Assembly (NCBI GenBank): GCA_943704495.1
Contig: CALSCR010001793.1
Coordinates: 1-49,062 of the forward strand
Direction: 5' to 3'
From: Pigoraptor chileana
Taxonomy: Eukaryota; Opisthokonta; Filasterea
DNA length: 49,062 bases
In this document: in pieces, positions 9,497 to 22,100 of the stretch
Layout: each line of letters opens with the position of its first letter
How positions within the stretch are numbered: position 1 is the first letter of the stretch
The notes under the pieces: model-generated
What the model saw: the letters and a program-made list of their open reading frames with translations, nothing else
The model's database searches: none
Told to the model about the DNA's origin: nothing
Made by a program: the position numbers and the translations under genes

Positions 9497-12222
9497 ATGA
9501 GTGCGTCTGCGGGCAAGAAGCAAACGACATTGCTACGGTACGGGTTTAAAAAACCTGATAAGCAGCGAACGCAGCCTGCACAGGATTACCATGTTGAAGG
9601 AGACAAGGTATAGAAACTTTTGTTCGGGTTTATGTGGACATTCTTTTGAGAGTGGCGACTGAATATGTGGATTTGAAAATGAGAGTGGGCTGACTGGATC
9701 AAGTGGATGATTGATGATTAAATGTGACGAAGTTGTTGTGGTGTGTCAATTGTGATAGGCCTGACAGACATGTCGCTGTTCGTTTCCCGTGTGCGTGTCC
9801 TGTGTGTGTCTGGATGGTTCGTGAACTCTGTAAATGTATATACTGCTTTTGATGTTTGAAGGCTGAGAAGATTCAACCATACATTGCCTGTGCAGGCTTC
9901 AGAACCCATGGACTATTGTATGGACGATCCCACCGAGAGAGAAACGCCGTCTGGTAAAATGAATGATGCGAAGGAGGGCGGGTCTTCGGTGGCGGCGTAT
10001 GATGCGCACTCACACTCGAATGTTGAGGGCGGTGGGTGGAGTGAAAGCCAGCTCGACGATGGCACGGCTGCGCTGGGCATTGGCGACAGCGACGCCATTG
10101 ACGAAGATATTGATGCCCCCTATGTGCTCAGCCAGGGCGCGGGCGCAGGTGTGAAGCACACGCTGCCGCAATTCACGGCCGACACGACGTTTCCGCCCGT
10201 GGAGCGATCACGCGCACACGCTGTCTTGTTTGACACGGCTGACATTCGGGGATTTCCCACAGATCCGCCACCACGACCACCGCGACCTTCCCCGCCGACA
10301 TTTGCCGATAAGTGGGACGCGGACTTTGTTCGCATGCCATGCAGTGGCAATAATACGATTGCGCTTGAAGATGACGATAGCCTGTCGCGGTCGACCCACA
10401 AGATTAAGCGGCGGTGGGATGTCATCTGGTCTGAGCTGTCTGCCCGCTTCTCCACGACGTATGATTTGGAGATTGCGATTCTACGCTACAATCCAACACA
10501 CGCGAAACAGTGGAATTTTGGCGCGCTCCACTACTTTGTGAACTTTATGTGTGAAGACGCAGAGCGTCAAATGTATATGGAGGAGGTTCTACCGGCAATA
10601 GTTCAGCTTGCTCTGCGTCTTCCTGAGATATGCACGGCTCCGATTCCACTCCTTCGGCGGGAGACCGCGGGTGCTGTCACGATGACACAGCTGCAGGCGG
10701 CGTGCATTGTGGCGAATGCGTTTCTGTGTACCTTTCCCCGTCGCAACAGCCACAACCGCCGGTCGGAATTTGCGTCATACCCACCCATCAACTTCATCGG
10801 CATGTTTTCCTCTGAATCGGCCCGCTTACCGCGAACCCTTCACGGTGACGAGGTGCACTGCTCCACAAAGACGGCGGGCAAATTTCGATGCATATTCAAC
10901 TATTTCCGCCGCGTGACGGCATCCCCGCCGGTTGGAACCATCACTTTTTACCGACGGTGGGCGCGCAAGGGCGAGAACTGGAGCGCTTCTCGAGAACCGC
11001 TGACAGATCTAGAGGTGCGCAGTGTTGGGACAATTGAGGATGACGGTGATGGGCTTCTGCAGGCAGACTTTGCGAATAAGTTTCTTGGGGGAGGCGCGCT
11101 GTCTAAGGGATGCGTCCAAGAGGAAATCCGGTTCATGATATGCCCCGAACTGATTGCCGGCATGCTCATCTGCGAGGAGTTGGGCCCTCTCGAGTGCATT
11201 GTGGTCGTCGGGGCTGAGCGGTACTCCAACTACGCGGGCTACGCGAGCACTTTTGAGTTTGCGGGAAGCCATGCCGACATAACAGACCGGTGGGTTGCGC
11301 GTGGTCTTTCTTGCGCTGTGTATATTGTGCTTTGATTTGCATAGAGTGGCTGCGCACGAGAGTGCGTTTTGGTTTCGGGCGAACCCGCTGTTCTTTGGTT
11401 GACATGACTCAGCCGGTGTTTTCAGTCAGTGTGGGCAGATGGCCCGTGTGTGATGTGGATGTGTGTGGGATAGAGCGTTGAATATGAATTCTTGTGGCTT
11501 TGCCTCTGCTCGACAGGGACGTCTTTGGCCGCCGCATGACATCGATCGTGGCGATTGATGCGCTAGTCTTCCGGGAGCACGCGTCCCAGTTTGGCAAGCA
11601 GCAGGTCGACAGGGAGCTGAACAAGGCGCGCGTTGGGTTTACGCGGGACGACCCTGACGGAACGCCCGAGGGTGTCGCCACTGGTGAGTCTGGACTGTTG
11701 CCAACACTGCACCTCCACCAAACACATTACGATAGTGCCCTGACACCCTTGTGTTTTTCTTGTTTATTGTGTGTGACAGGCAATTGGGGATGCGGTGCCT
11801 TTGGTGGCGACCGCCAACTCAAGGCCATCATTCAACTATTGGCCGCGTCCGTCGCCCGGCGGCCGATGCTGTACTTTACTTTTGGAGACGAGGTGCTCGC
11901 CCGAGAGTTATCCACACTTCACACCTCCTTGAGAGCAAAAGGGTGCAATGTTGGTGGGTGTGATGCAGTGGTGGAACATGTGTGTGTGGTGAAACGTGTG
12001 TGTGTATGTGTTGTTTGTGTCTATGTACGTGACTAATTTTGTGTGTGTTTGTGCGTGTGTGTGCGTGTGTGTGATGACACTCGGGTGCAAATTTTTCACA
12101 CCCGACTTCTTCGTTTTTGCGCAGGGAGCGTCTATCGCGCGATTGACGTTTACGGCAGTATGGGACGTTCCAGATCCAGCACGAATTGCGGGCTGTTCAA
12201 GCACCTTGACGACTGCCTGTGA
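9497..12222 (+). CDS. PARG: poly(ADP-ribose) glycohydrolase
   Basis: Five exons: 9497-9607, 9896-11289, 11517-11683, 11780-11953 and 12125-12222; phases close to give 647 residues. The enzyme cleaves the ribose-ribose bonds of poly(ADP-ribose), undoing PARP signals after DNA damage. The catalytic signature is intact: ADFANKFLGGGALSKGCVQEE contains the GGG loop and the paired Glu residues. ERYSNYAGYA carries the adenine-stacking region, and VATGNWGCGAFGGD with YFTFGD follows as in animal and plant enzymes. The N-terminal about 130 residues are acidic and probably disordered. Exon 1 encodes KKQTTLLRYGFKKP, resembling a PCNA-interacting (PIP) motif except that the last aromatic is Gly; human PARG also carries a PIP motif near its N-terminus. 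The in-frame TTG at 9884 is an intron position, not a start. Identity is very secure; the PIP reading is inference. Confidence 0.95.
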
Positions 12223-13295
12223 AATGAAGAGTGGGCACGATGCAATCGCGAAGTGTATCAGGTCCGAGTGAACGAAAACTGCAGACCAAACAACCGTATC
12301 CGCTGCATGGAAGGAGCTACCAAGCAACCATAAGAACCAAGAGACAAATTTTAGCGTGCGTGGGAAATTGTATTGACAAGGCTGCATTGCTGCAGCAGCA
12401 GCACGCAGCATTCATCGCCCGTTAGTCGCACTCCTGACGTATTGGGCAACCGCCGTGTGGGATGCCATATATGGGTAGATTGCACCTTATCTTTCTGCAT
12501 TAGGGCTCCATCGTCCCGCCCGCAGGTGGGTGTGTGGGCGTAATCTCACAGTTGTCGAGTGGGATTTGTAATAATATTGTAATATTCGCACCGCCATGCG
12601 GAGCCAGTCAACAATATCGCGGATTATTTTTCTGTATGAAAATGTATTTACCGCAAATTTATTCGATCCCTTATTTAACGGAGGCTGCCATTGGTGGGTA
12701 ATCACCGCTTGTGCTCTTCCACACTCTCGCACAGCCGACGCGCCAATCCGTCGTTCCACATGTTCGGCGGCTTTTTTTTTGCATTTTGCGCTCACACACA
12801 CACCATCTCCTTTTCACATTGTTGTGCGAAATTTTCTGTGGCTGATTCTCTCCATCAGTGGCATGTTTGTCGCCGCCCTGGCCCAGTCCGGCAAGGCACG
12901 GTGCAGGTCGCGGATGGCCGTCCGGGCGCTCCTCAAACACACCCCATCTGATTCCACCTGCCGAAATCAAAAGTTCATCCGCATGCATTTAACAGCAGGA
13001 AAGGTCATGAACCCACGTAGTACCGCGAGCATCGTACCGGTTTGAATGAGTGTGAGCCTACGCTACACTGGCACCGTTACTAAGCCGTAGGCCGGCCGGA
13101 CCCTGAGCAGAAAAACTGTCCAGTACACGGAGGTCGACAATTTGAGTTCTCAGGAGCACTTCTGAACCCCCCAGCAGTCGGTCAACAAGAAGGGCTGAGA
13201 GCGCGCCGTGCGACTGCCTGACTGTGCGGCTGACGTAACGCGGCAGTGCCTCCCGAGTGGGCATCACGGGCGGTGAAAGCCTCTGCGGCGCAATA
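12223..13295. other. intergenic region between PARG and the TmcB-like gene
   Basis: The first 600 bases show nothing coding. From about 12860 to 13264 composition becomes exon-like, mostly on the minus strand, and a possible small gene is listed separately. The promoter of the TmcB-like gene should lie in the last few hundred bases. Confidence 0.45.
13058..13264 (-). CDS. possible small minus-strand gene, unassigned
   Basis: An ATG at 13264 opens a frame of 68 residues (starts MPTREALPRYVSRTVRQSHG; includes LLVDRLLGGSEVLLRTQIVD) on the strand opposite the TmcB-like gene, only 32 bases from its start. It is predicted helical and has exon-like composition. A second exon-like block follows at about 12965-12830 after a TTTCGGCAG acceptor (reads VESDGVCLRSARTAIRDLHR). 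I could not find a donor that joins the two in a convincing phase, so the structure is unresolved. I do not recognise a family. It may be a chance frame in the promoter of the next gene. Confidence 0.25.
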   Translation of the reverse strand: MPTREALPRYVSRTVRQSHGALSALLVDRLLGGSEVLLRTQIVDLRVLDSFSAQGPAGLRLSNGASVA

Positions 13296-16200
13296 ATGGG
13301 GTCTGTCGGCGACTACGAGACCGACCTATACTCTGAGTCGGTCGGCAGCTTTGAGAACCGCCAAAACTACAAGAAGTCAAAGCGCAGCATCGTTACGTGG
13401 ATCAAGAACGGCCTGTTTGGTGTGTTGTTTACCACTGTCAAGGACAGTTCGGTTCCGGCACTCGTCGCCATAATTGAGATTGTCGTCGACGCATTCCAGG
13501 TGCTCGCGTTTCCCTTTTCGCACCGCTTCAACTTTCCCTGGAACCATGAAGCAACGGAATGGTTTGCGCGCTTGTGCAGCATTTTTGTACCGGAGGTCTA
13601 CGTGGTCGGGCGTGACGGGTGGTTTCTCGCGGGCCTCGCACTCGTGGTGGCCATGCTGGCGGACGTGATCTTCGTCGGATACAGCTTCAGCCGAAAGTCA
13701 TACAGGATGATGTGGACCATTAAATTGCTTCGTGCATTCGGAGGCCTCTTCAGCACAATTCTGTTCATTCCGCTGCTGGGTCTGCTTACGGTATGTCATG
13801 TTCAGTAATACCCTTCTAATCATGGCCGTGGTGCATCAGATGACACGTGTTAGTTGTACCACCGACCTACTACGCCGGTCAGTCGTTGTTGTTGGTTCGT
13901 CCGCGCATGGCACGATACTATTGGAACTCAATTGACAGCTATGGTCACCTGCAATGATAGTCTGGCTGGAATTGCTGACCGCTGACCGGCCCTTGGATCG
14001 CTGCATCTGTGTGACATGGCAGGGCAAGCTGTCCTGTGACGGCATTTCGGACTGCGCCGAGGGCATCGACCTCATGTACAAGATACTTTCCGTAATAGTT
14101 TCGCTGCTCTTCATTTTTCTCGCGCTCTGCACGGCAGCAACTCTGTACGACCAGGTTAGTTCACGTGACTGTTACACCAACGTCTCTCGCCCTTGCTGTC
14201 GATGTTCTCATCGTACCGGCTGTTAGCTATCACTGTTAATGCATGCGCGTGTGTGCGTGCTACTATGTGCGGCGTCACTGAATTCACAAACGGAAGATGC
14301 TGAACAGCCGAAAGCTCAATGTTGAGCCGTGAGTGGCCTGCTCAATATTCACAGAAACGCCATTTGGATGGTCTGATTGCATTCTTTTCACCGCCACTGA
14401 CATCCCAACAACCACTTTACCTTTCATCAATTTCCAATTGTCATTGCGATTACTATGGTGTGTACTGTAGGATCCGAAGGGTCGCGACGTCCTTGCGCGC
14501 CCCCACGCCCGTCTGGATCTCTTCTATCTGCTCGTGCGAACAGTCCTAACAATCATGCAGAACACAGTCCCGGTGACAACAGCCGGCTCCTGGGTGTTCA
14601 TCGCCACAATGGTCATCGGGAGCCTTGCGTCGGCCTTCCTTCACACTTGGTGGGCGTCACATTAGTGTTCATGTATTTAAATCGTAATCAGTATAGCATT
14701 CTGCCATTCTGTGATGCGGCAACAGACGACCCGAGTACTCACAGAAGTGAGAGCGATGTGTGTGACTTGACCACTGTCGCAAGCATTGACAGCCACTCAT
14801 ACTGCTGCTCAGTTGATACGTGTCCGCTAATGATAAGGATGCGCCGCTTGTGATGTGTATTATGTATCATATTTGATGGGCAATGACAGCCGAGTGGATG
14901 GTCACAGCACTGTGGTGTGCGTGTCATCCAATGTCTGCATTCATTTGGTCCCTGGTGCCCATCAGCAGAGTAACAGTGGAACAGCCCACTCACTGCATCT
15001 TCACTGTTGTTTGATTCGTGCATAATACCAATACAGGTACATACCGTACTATCGCTTCGGGTATTCAATGCTACGGAATGCGTCGCAGTGGCTGTTCGCC
15101 TCTGGCTGTCTCTGCGCCGTGCTCGCTATGGTCCGCAACAATCCCAATCAAAGCGAGGCATCGCTACTCTTCTTCCTCTCATCGCCCCTGGTCCTCGCAC
15201 TCAGTATGTTCACAATTTCTGCGCGCCGCAGGGCACTGTTGGCGAAGAAGATTCGCATGTGTCGCGATCCATACGAGGTTGAACTGCGCATTCGCTTTGC
15301 GCTGGAGAATGAGAATATGCTGTTTGCTGTTGAGGAAGAGTACGACATTGACGCGGAGCTGAACGAAGCACAGGCCGCCGCGCGACTGGCCACTCTCCGC
15401 TCGATCAACGCAATGTACGCCGAGGCCGTGAAGCGCCGGCCCAAGTCGTCGCTCCTGCACGTGTTCTGGGCGCACTATTACCTGCTGCACCTGAACAACT
15501 CGAATATGGCCCTCGCAGAACTCGCAAACGCCGAGGACCTGAGCCCTCCCCTTGACGAGCAGTTTCTCATCTACCGGCGGCAGGCGCTGCTGAGCGAGGC
15601 GGCGTCGCAGTCGGGAGGCCAGAGCGGCGTGGATGTCATTGCATACGTTCAATACCAGAAGCACCTCGCGGACTCTGAGAAGTTTGATCGGAGGGTCGCT
15701 GGCAGCCGCGCCGCATTGTGAGTGGAACCTTTGAATGACGGGGACTGACATTGTGGCTGTGGCAGACTGTGTATTGTGTGCGGATTGAGGCAGCCTTAAT
15801 TGTTGACTGCGCTGTCGCACTGCCGATGCAGCCACGCATTTTCCCATCTGTTCTTGTCATTCTCTACGGTATTCTGTTATACTGGCGTCTTCAATGACTC
15901 CGCGTGGATTGAATGCATTCTTAATCTGCCCACTGTGTGAGTGTGTGTGTGCAGCTGGACCGAGCTCGGGCGTGCGAATCCAGGTATGCAGAAGCTACAC
16001 TATCTCGGCGAGCTAATCAGCCTCAATTTGTCGCGCGCAATGGCAAGCTACGAAAGCCTTGTCAAACTCGCCCCGGAATCACCCCAAGTGTTGAGAATGT
16101 ACGTCGTTGGCACGTGTTCATGGATTGCGCGATGACATCGGCGTGCCTCCTCTTTCAACTTCTTTGTTCCTTTGGAAAATCATTAAGTCATTCGTGACCG

Positions 16201-19200
16201 TGACTGTGTTGTCATGCATTACTCCATACCCAGGTATGCGTCCTTTCTCATTGATATCATGAACGAGGTCTCGCAAGGGGAGGAACTCGTTGCGCGCGCC
16301 GAGGGCATTGAGGATGCCCGCAGTAAAAACGCCGCCCAAAGCGACGACTGCGACGTGGCGTTTGATGACAGCAACGCGACTGTGACGATATCCGGTGCGC
16401 GAGGGAAGGAGGGGATCGTGCTTGACGTCAACATGGCCGGGTGTCGCCTGTTTGGATACCGCCGGCATGACATGATCGGCAAGAATGTGAACATGCTGAT
16501 TCCCTCGCCAATCGCCAAGAATCACAACCGCATTGTTGCAAAGTGAGTGTGGCCTTCGTGCGATCTAACTTGCGGAAGTGAGTCTGTCCCCCCTGTCTTG
16601 TTCTCTCGCTTTATCTTCTCGCTCACTTGTCTGTTCTCCCCTCAAATCGAGCCCTTACATATCTTCGTACAGTGTGCTGTGATAATGTGCGTTCCGCTGA
16701 ACCGTGGTCTTTACTAAAGCGTGCATTTTTTCTGTTCTGTTTCCCGGTCCCGTGACGACTGGGCTTTTTCCACCCGGTAGCTATCTGGCGAGCGGCTACG
16801 GCTCCATGTTGGATCGCAAGCGAAAGATTGTCTGCATACATGCCAATGGCTACATTGTGCCGGCAAACATCGTGATTCGCCAGGTAAGCAATCGTGCTGA
16901 TGTGCGCCCATGACAACCGGCGATGCACCCATGACAACCGTCACACCCGTCGCTCGTCCATTCAACGTGTGTGGGGTCTATCACAGACGTGTCAAGCCTC
17001 ACTTCTCACGTCATTTTGTTTTCCCCATGCAATTGCAGGCCATCGACACGCAGGGATCGACGTGCTTCATTGGCGTGCTGCGTGCAATTGTATCGCAGGA
17101 ACATTTCCTTGTGCTCGATCGCAACGGAATGCTGCTGTCGTGCACCGCGGGCGTCACTTCTCTCTTTGACACGACCATCGAAAGCATCAACGAGGATGAG
17201 GTCCACGTCACCTCGATCATTCCCGAGTATCCGAGCATTGCGGACGTCGCTCTCGCCGCCACAAAGGGGTCTGCCAAGCCGCCAGTCCTCCACCAGACCT
17301 GCGGGGCGTCGCAGTCGCTTCACTCGCTTACAATTTCGTGCATTCGCATGGAATCATGCGGTGAATTTATTGACATTGTCTCCATTTCCGCAGTGTCAGA
17401 TGACGGGGATGGGGGGTCTCCGCGGCCGCGGTTTGAAAGCGACAGTTACCTCCCGAGCCACGTGTCTGACGATCTTCCACACCTCGAGCAGCAGCCGGCG
17501 CACCCACTGCGCCCCATCCCCGGCCACAGCCAGCCGCAGACGGCTCTGCAGCTCAAGATGGCGGAGTGCCACCGCACAGGGGAGAGCGGGGCGCCTGCGG
17601 TCGCTGTCGGGCGGGCGGGCGCACGCACCGGCGGCATCCTTCATCCGTACATACCCAAATCCGAGTCTCACGGGGGATCCATGTCGGTCGATGGCGGATT
17701 GTATGGAATGGCTCACTACGACACGAAGGGGGAGGAGGACGAGCACGCTCCACCACACCACGGAATCGGGATGCGGTCACGTGCATCGGTGCGCTTCGGG
17801 TCTGTGGAAGTGTCGCACGAGCCGCTCCAGCCAAGCACCAGCGCCATTCAGCTGAGCGAGGTGCGGCATTGTGTGCTCCTTGAGTGCGTGTCATATTGTG
17901 CACCCGCACCAACCTTACCGCCACTCATTATCAATGCACACCTGTGGCACAATTGCCCGCATACTCACACATACACACAATCACGCAAACACGCGCCGTC
18001 CGTTGTCAACAACAGGTCGAAATGGAGGAGGTCAACTCTCGCCACGGGCATGAGATGCACGATGGAATCTTGCAGGATGCAAATGGCGGCGACGTCGCAA
18101 AGGACGGGAAGAAAAAGCGGAAGTCTGGCGGTGGCAGCATTGCAAGCTCAGGCGGCACCGATAACTCTGCACGCCAGCGCACGCGCACGATCATTGAGGA
18201 CAAGAACAGCCGCTCTGCCGCAGAGACCCTGCGCATCAAATGGGGCTCTCTGTTTGCCGTCGCCATTGTGATTGGCCTGGCCATCGCGTCCATCATTGTG
18301 CTCCGGAGCGCCGCGTCGCAGTACACGGACGCCATCGTGTGCGTTAGTGAGGGTGGCACGCGCCGCCTGGACACAGTCACCGTTGCCCGCGACGTGCGCA
18401 CCCTCGTCCTCGCTGCGGCGAATGTGAGTGTCGATGGTCCCTGGTGGTCCACTGTGATCCGTGTGTTTAACTTAGCGTGGTGGTACAGGGTGTTGTTGTG
18501 ATAACGTGTAGCTGCGTTGACGTGATGAAGTGTTTATGGCACAACACTCATCAATTCAAATTTGTTCGATTAATCAGGGCAGACAGCACCTACTAATGTT
18601 GAGTCTGTCTCCGCCGCAAACGAAACAATTGCAGATGTCCGTTGATGTGCAGATCTCCGCCCTTCAAGAGGAGCTGTTTTCGAGCGCAGCGCGACTCAAA
18701 GAGCATCAGGCCAAGCTGTTCACGGGAGGACTTTGCCTGACAAGCGAGCTTGAAAGCACGTACCTCACAAAGACAGTGCCCATAGTGATCATCGGTGCAT
18801 CGAGGGTGCAGATGATGAATTTGTGGGAGGCTGTGCAGCTCTACGTCTCAAAGGCTATGCAGGTGCGCAATCTGATGCCATTCTCGCGCGTGGTGTTCGT
18901 CACTCTCACTGTCCTCTTCGCTCGCGTCCTTCCGGTGTGACATTGCCAGTCTCCCATTCGTCATGTGCGTGCGTGTGTGTGTGCATTCCTTTGTTCCCCT
19001 TTTTCTGACCGCAACACAATTGGCCTCCGCTTTGACCCACCATGACCAAACATGCAGATTGCCGCACATGACCCGAGCACTGTCTCAATTGATGATGAGG
19101 CCGTTCAGTTTGTGCTCCAGAATGGGCCATACAGCCTTCTTGACGCGATTGAGCTGTCGTGCAACCAGTACGAGGCGGAGGTGTCTAAGAAGGCCGACAC

Positions 19201-20446
19201 CCTGAAGACGCGGACTGTGATTCTCTCTGCGGTACCGCTGTCCTGCCTCGTAGTCATCTTCATTGTCATTATTTGCCCCGCACTTCTGCGTCTCGAGAAG
19301 CGCAAGGCGGTGCTCATGGGCATATTCCTCGCAATCCCCCGTCGCGTCGTGCGCACTCTGATGGACAAGGACCGCATGCGCCTTGAATCAATGCTCGCGA
19401 GAGAGGATTTTGCGAACGAGATTCTGTTTGACGAGGACAACGCCCCACCACCCGGCGCCGACAATGGACAGCGCAAGACCGAGGGCGACGACTCCTCCTT
19501 GGCTAGTGGCTCGACGACGGCGGTGCCGGGTGGACCGCCCCGCCCCGTCATGCGCCAAGCTCATAGGAAGGAGCCCTGGATCACCCACGCCTCGCGGTCG
19601 CTGAGGGCGCAGCGGGGGGTGCTTTTGCGCCTGTCGGTGCTCGTGGTCGCGTGTGCCTCGTATTACATAGCGTTGCTGGTCGTCGGCGAAAACCTTGTGG
19701 CGGACGTCGGGGCGTCGGGCGATGAGGTCAATTGGTCGGACCGCCGCAGCTCTGTTGCGCGGCTTGTCTTTTACCACACGCGCGAGTCGGTGGTTGCGAA
19801 CACGACGGCGGGGTCCCTGGCGAGTGCATCGAGGGCACTGGCGCACACGACTGCGCTCATGGGCATTGACGACGGACTGCTCTACGGCAGCGCAGCAATG
19901 AGCGTTCCTGCGTCTGCGCGGCGAAGGCCCATCAGCAATCTCATGTTTGGGGACAGCTGTCAATATGTGCCGGCGGTGCCACCGGGCTATCCCGAGTGCG
20001 CATTGTTCAACGAGGGCATCATGACGCTGGGCCTCCATCCCGCGCTGTTCGAGTACTGCGAGAAGGCGGCGCAGATTTCGTCGGTGGCGGCCAACACGAC
20101 GCGCCCACTGTCCTTTGCGGCGATGCGGGAGCTCGTCAGGACGTCACCTGGCCTCATGTTTGTGCGCATGATGGACTGGGCATACTTGCAGGGGCCCCTC
20201 CAAGCCGCAACAGCGTTGTACGAGACCAATGGCAGCAGCAAAGTGTCGACATTCCAGAGCTTTGTGCTGGTCATTTCGCTTGTGGAGATATTCGCCGTCG
20301 CCCTGTTGTGGCTGCTTGTTTTCCGGCCAATGACAGCGCGCATCGAGGGCCAGATACGCAACAGCCGCCTGATGGTCCTCATGGTGCCCCAGGACGAGGC
20401 GCCCATGCTCACGTCCAGCATCCGCAGCTTCCTGAAAGTATGGTAG
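13296..20446 (+). CDS. TmcB-like polytopic membrane protein with PAS domain
   Basis: Eleven exons close in phase: 13296-13790, 13939-14154, 14471-14649, 15037-15717, 15955-16098, 16234-16542, 16781-16883, 17039-17860, 18016-18423, 18635-18862 and 19058-20446, giving 1657 residues. The N-terminal third has several membrane helices joined by DPKGRDVLARPHARLDLFYL, a conserved feature of 'tiny macrocysts protein B' relatives in amoebae, ciliates and parabasalids. A helical repeat-like region follows (EAVKRRPKSSLLHVFWAHYY; FWTELGRANPGMQKLHYLGE). A PAS sensor comes next, with NMAGCRLFGYRRHDMIGKNV and HANGYIVPANIVIRQ. After a disordered His/Pro/Ser-rich stretch lie at least four more membrane helices, the last ones flanking a large soluble loop. 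The family is thought to be sensory/signalling; the ligand is unknown. No cyclase domain is present, unlike some relatives. The stop at 20446 follows LMVPQDEAPMLTSSIRSFLK, similar to known family ends. Confidence 0.85.
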
Positions 20447-20810
20447 TGGCTGCCGTCGTCGCGGGACGGTACCCCTGAATTCCCGAATCCCGAGTGCTAT
20501 TTATGTCTGATAGCTATGATATTTGCGCGCGCGCGCCTGTCACACGCGCAAATTCGGTGACTCGAGCACGCGCGGGCAGTGGTGACCTCCTTGCGTGCAA
20601 AGTGCGGCCCCACTGAGGCTGACATGCGTTGTGCCATGTCACGGCCGCAGTCACTCCACACACATTAACACAGCACATGCACACAGTCGCAACGCGCAAT
20701 TATATCTGGCATCCTGTTCTGTGTCGACTATTGCACATATTTCGCGTGCATGCAAATCCGGTATTAACTATCAAATGGGGTGTGTAATAAATAACAGCAC
20801 CAGCTTGATA
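20447..20810. other. convergent intergenic region
   Basis: This gap separates the 3' ends of the TmcB-like gene and the GON7-like gene. It contains an alternating CGCG tract (about 20525-20535) and an AATAAATAA near 20787 that could serve as a plus-strand polyadenylation signal. No coding frame was recognised. Confidence 0.5.
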
Positions 20811-21110
20811 TCATGTCCGTGGCTTCTTCGCTATATGCACAACATCCTCCACGTCAGACTCGTCTGAGTCCATATCATCGTCCTTGCTGGCAGCCACGTG
20901 CCCTGCGCGCAATTGTCGCCAATGGCATTCAGAGTGACAAATTTCATCCACTTGATCCACAAGTGCCACGGGAATACATGAACCTCTTACTCGAAAGAAA
21001 ACAAAATTATGGACTGCACATATAAAGCTCATGTGCTTTGGAAGCAATATAGTTCCTACACCATGCGGAATGCGCTCACATATTCACTCACAGACACACA
21101 CATGCACACA

Positions 21111-21153
<43 letters not shown>

Positions 21154-21160
21154 GCACACG

Positions 21161-21197
<37 letters not shown>

Positions 21198-21491
21198 ACA
21201 TACATACCTCCCTTGGCATTGCCAACAGAAGCACGCTGCTCCTCAATGACCACAGTAAGATCTCTTCCGCTGGTCTCCCTCAGACGCGTAATGTTTTCAG
21301 CGAGTGATGCAAGACCTGTCACCTGCACGCACGCACGCACAATCTGCCATCAGTGACTTTCTACAATGCACAAGCGCATCCTAAAAGGTGTGCAGTGTGA
21401 GTCCCACCTCATAGGAATAAGTTGACTTGACAACGCCGCCGTGTGAATACGAAGCCGTTAGTGTGTGGCATATAGGTTCGGCCATGTTCAT
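20811..21491 (-). CDS. small acidic-tailed protein, possible KEOPS subunit GON7
   Basis: Three exons on the minus strand: 21491-21408, 21322-21208 and 21013-20811; phases close to a TGA, giving 133 residues. Exon 1 starts MNMAEPICHTLTASYSHGGV. Exon 2 reads TGLASLAENITRLRETSGRD and then LTVVIEEQ, an amphipathic helix. Exon 3 ends in an acidic patch, DDDMDSDESDVED, followed by a basic KKPRT end. Short size, a Leu-rich helix, an acidic stretch and a terminal K(R)P-rich tail match the layout of animal GON7, the disordered subunit of the KEOPS complex that makes t6A on tRNA. This is a resemblance of layout only, so the name is a hypothesis. The acceptor of exon 3 is TGTGCAG; a later AAG acceptor would shorten the middle. 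Intron 2 is almost entirely CA repeat, which hides the gene. Confidence 0.4.
21090..21206 (+). repeat. long (CA)n microsatellite in intron 2 of the GON7-like gene
   Basis: About 115 bp of CA repeats with scattered CG and TA substitutions, ending just before the donor of exon 2 (minus strand). On the transcribed strand it forms a (TG)n tract immediately after the splice donor. Confidence 0.9.
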
Positions 21492-22100
21492 GCCACGCAC
21501 CCGCCACACCACCCCTGCACTGACGTGAGTTTCCAAATAGTGTCAAAGGGACAAAAACAAGCAAGGATCTTCAGAGACCGCTATGAACGCGGCATTGAGA
21601 GTGGGGAGAGGGCGCACGGACAGAAGCTCCAGCAATATGCTCAGCGCCAATGTAGATATTGCGTTTAGTATCAGTCACAGAAGAGTGGTATGGAAGATGA
21701 GCGAGGGAATGCTGTGGCTAAATAAGGTCATACATTTCCCCTGAGTCTATTTCAGGTAACATCAACACAATTTGCACATGACTGGTTGTTTGCGTTGCGT
21801 GCAATCAGAGTAAGCGAAGTGCGGCCTCCTCATTCACTCAGCTCAACACAAGTGCATCAGTGCATCTCACAATCTTACTCAAAGTTCCCCTACTCATTGA
21901 AGCGGACGCGGCTGAGATTGAGTGGGGTCTACTGGTGTGCACAAGACTTGAGGTCTTTGTTCGCTTGTCTTTGATTGACTTTGAGCACAGCCTCACTCGC
22001 ACTGTATGTGCGTTGCCCGCACATAGACCCGCTGCAGCCGAGCGCAGGCAGCTATTGTGTGTCTGCGTTACTTGTGTTGTGCGTGTTGTGTGTGTGGAGA
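21492..22100. other. divergent intergenic region (GON7-like / Vav-like)
   Basis: Promoters of two divergent genes should lie here. Short open frames at 21786-21974 and 21860-22168 show no recognised similarity. No repeat was seen. Confidence 0.45.

Noticed and set aside
9884-9895. Apparent in-frame start of PARG at 9884
   Set aside because: The codon is TTG and lies in a polypyrimidine/CAG acceptor; an upstream exon with a proper ATG at 9497 joins in phase.
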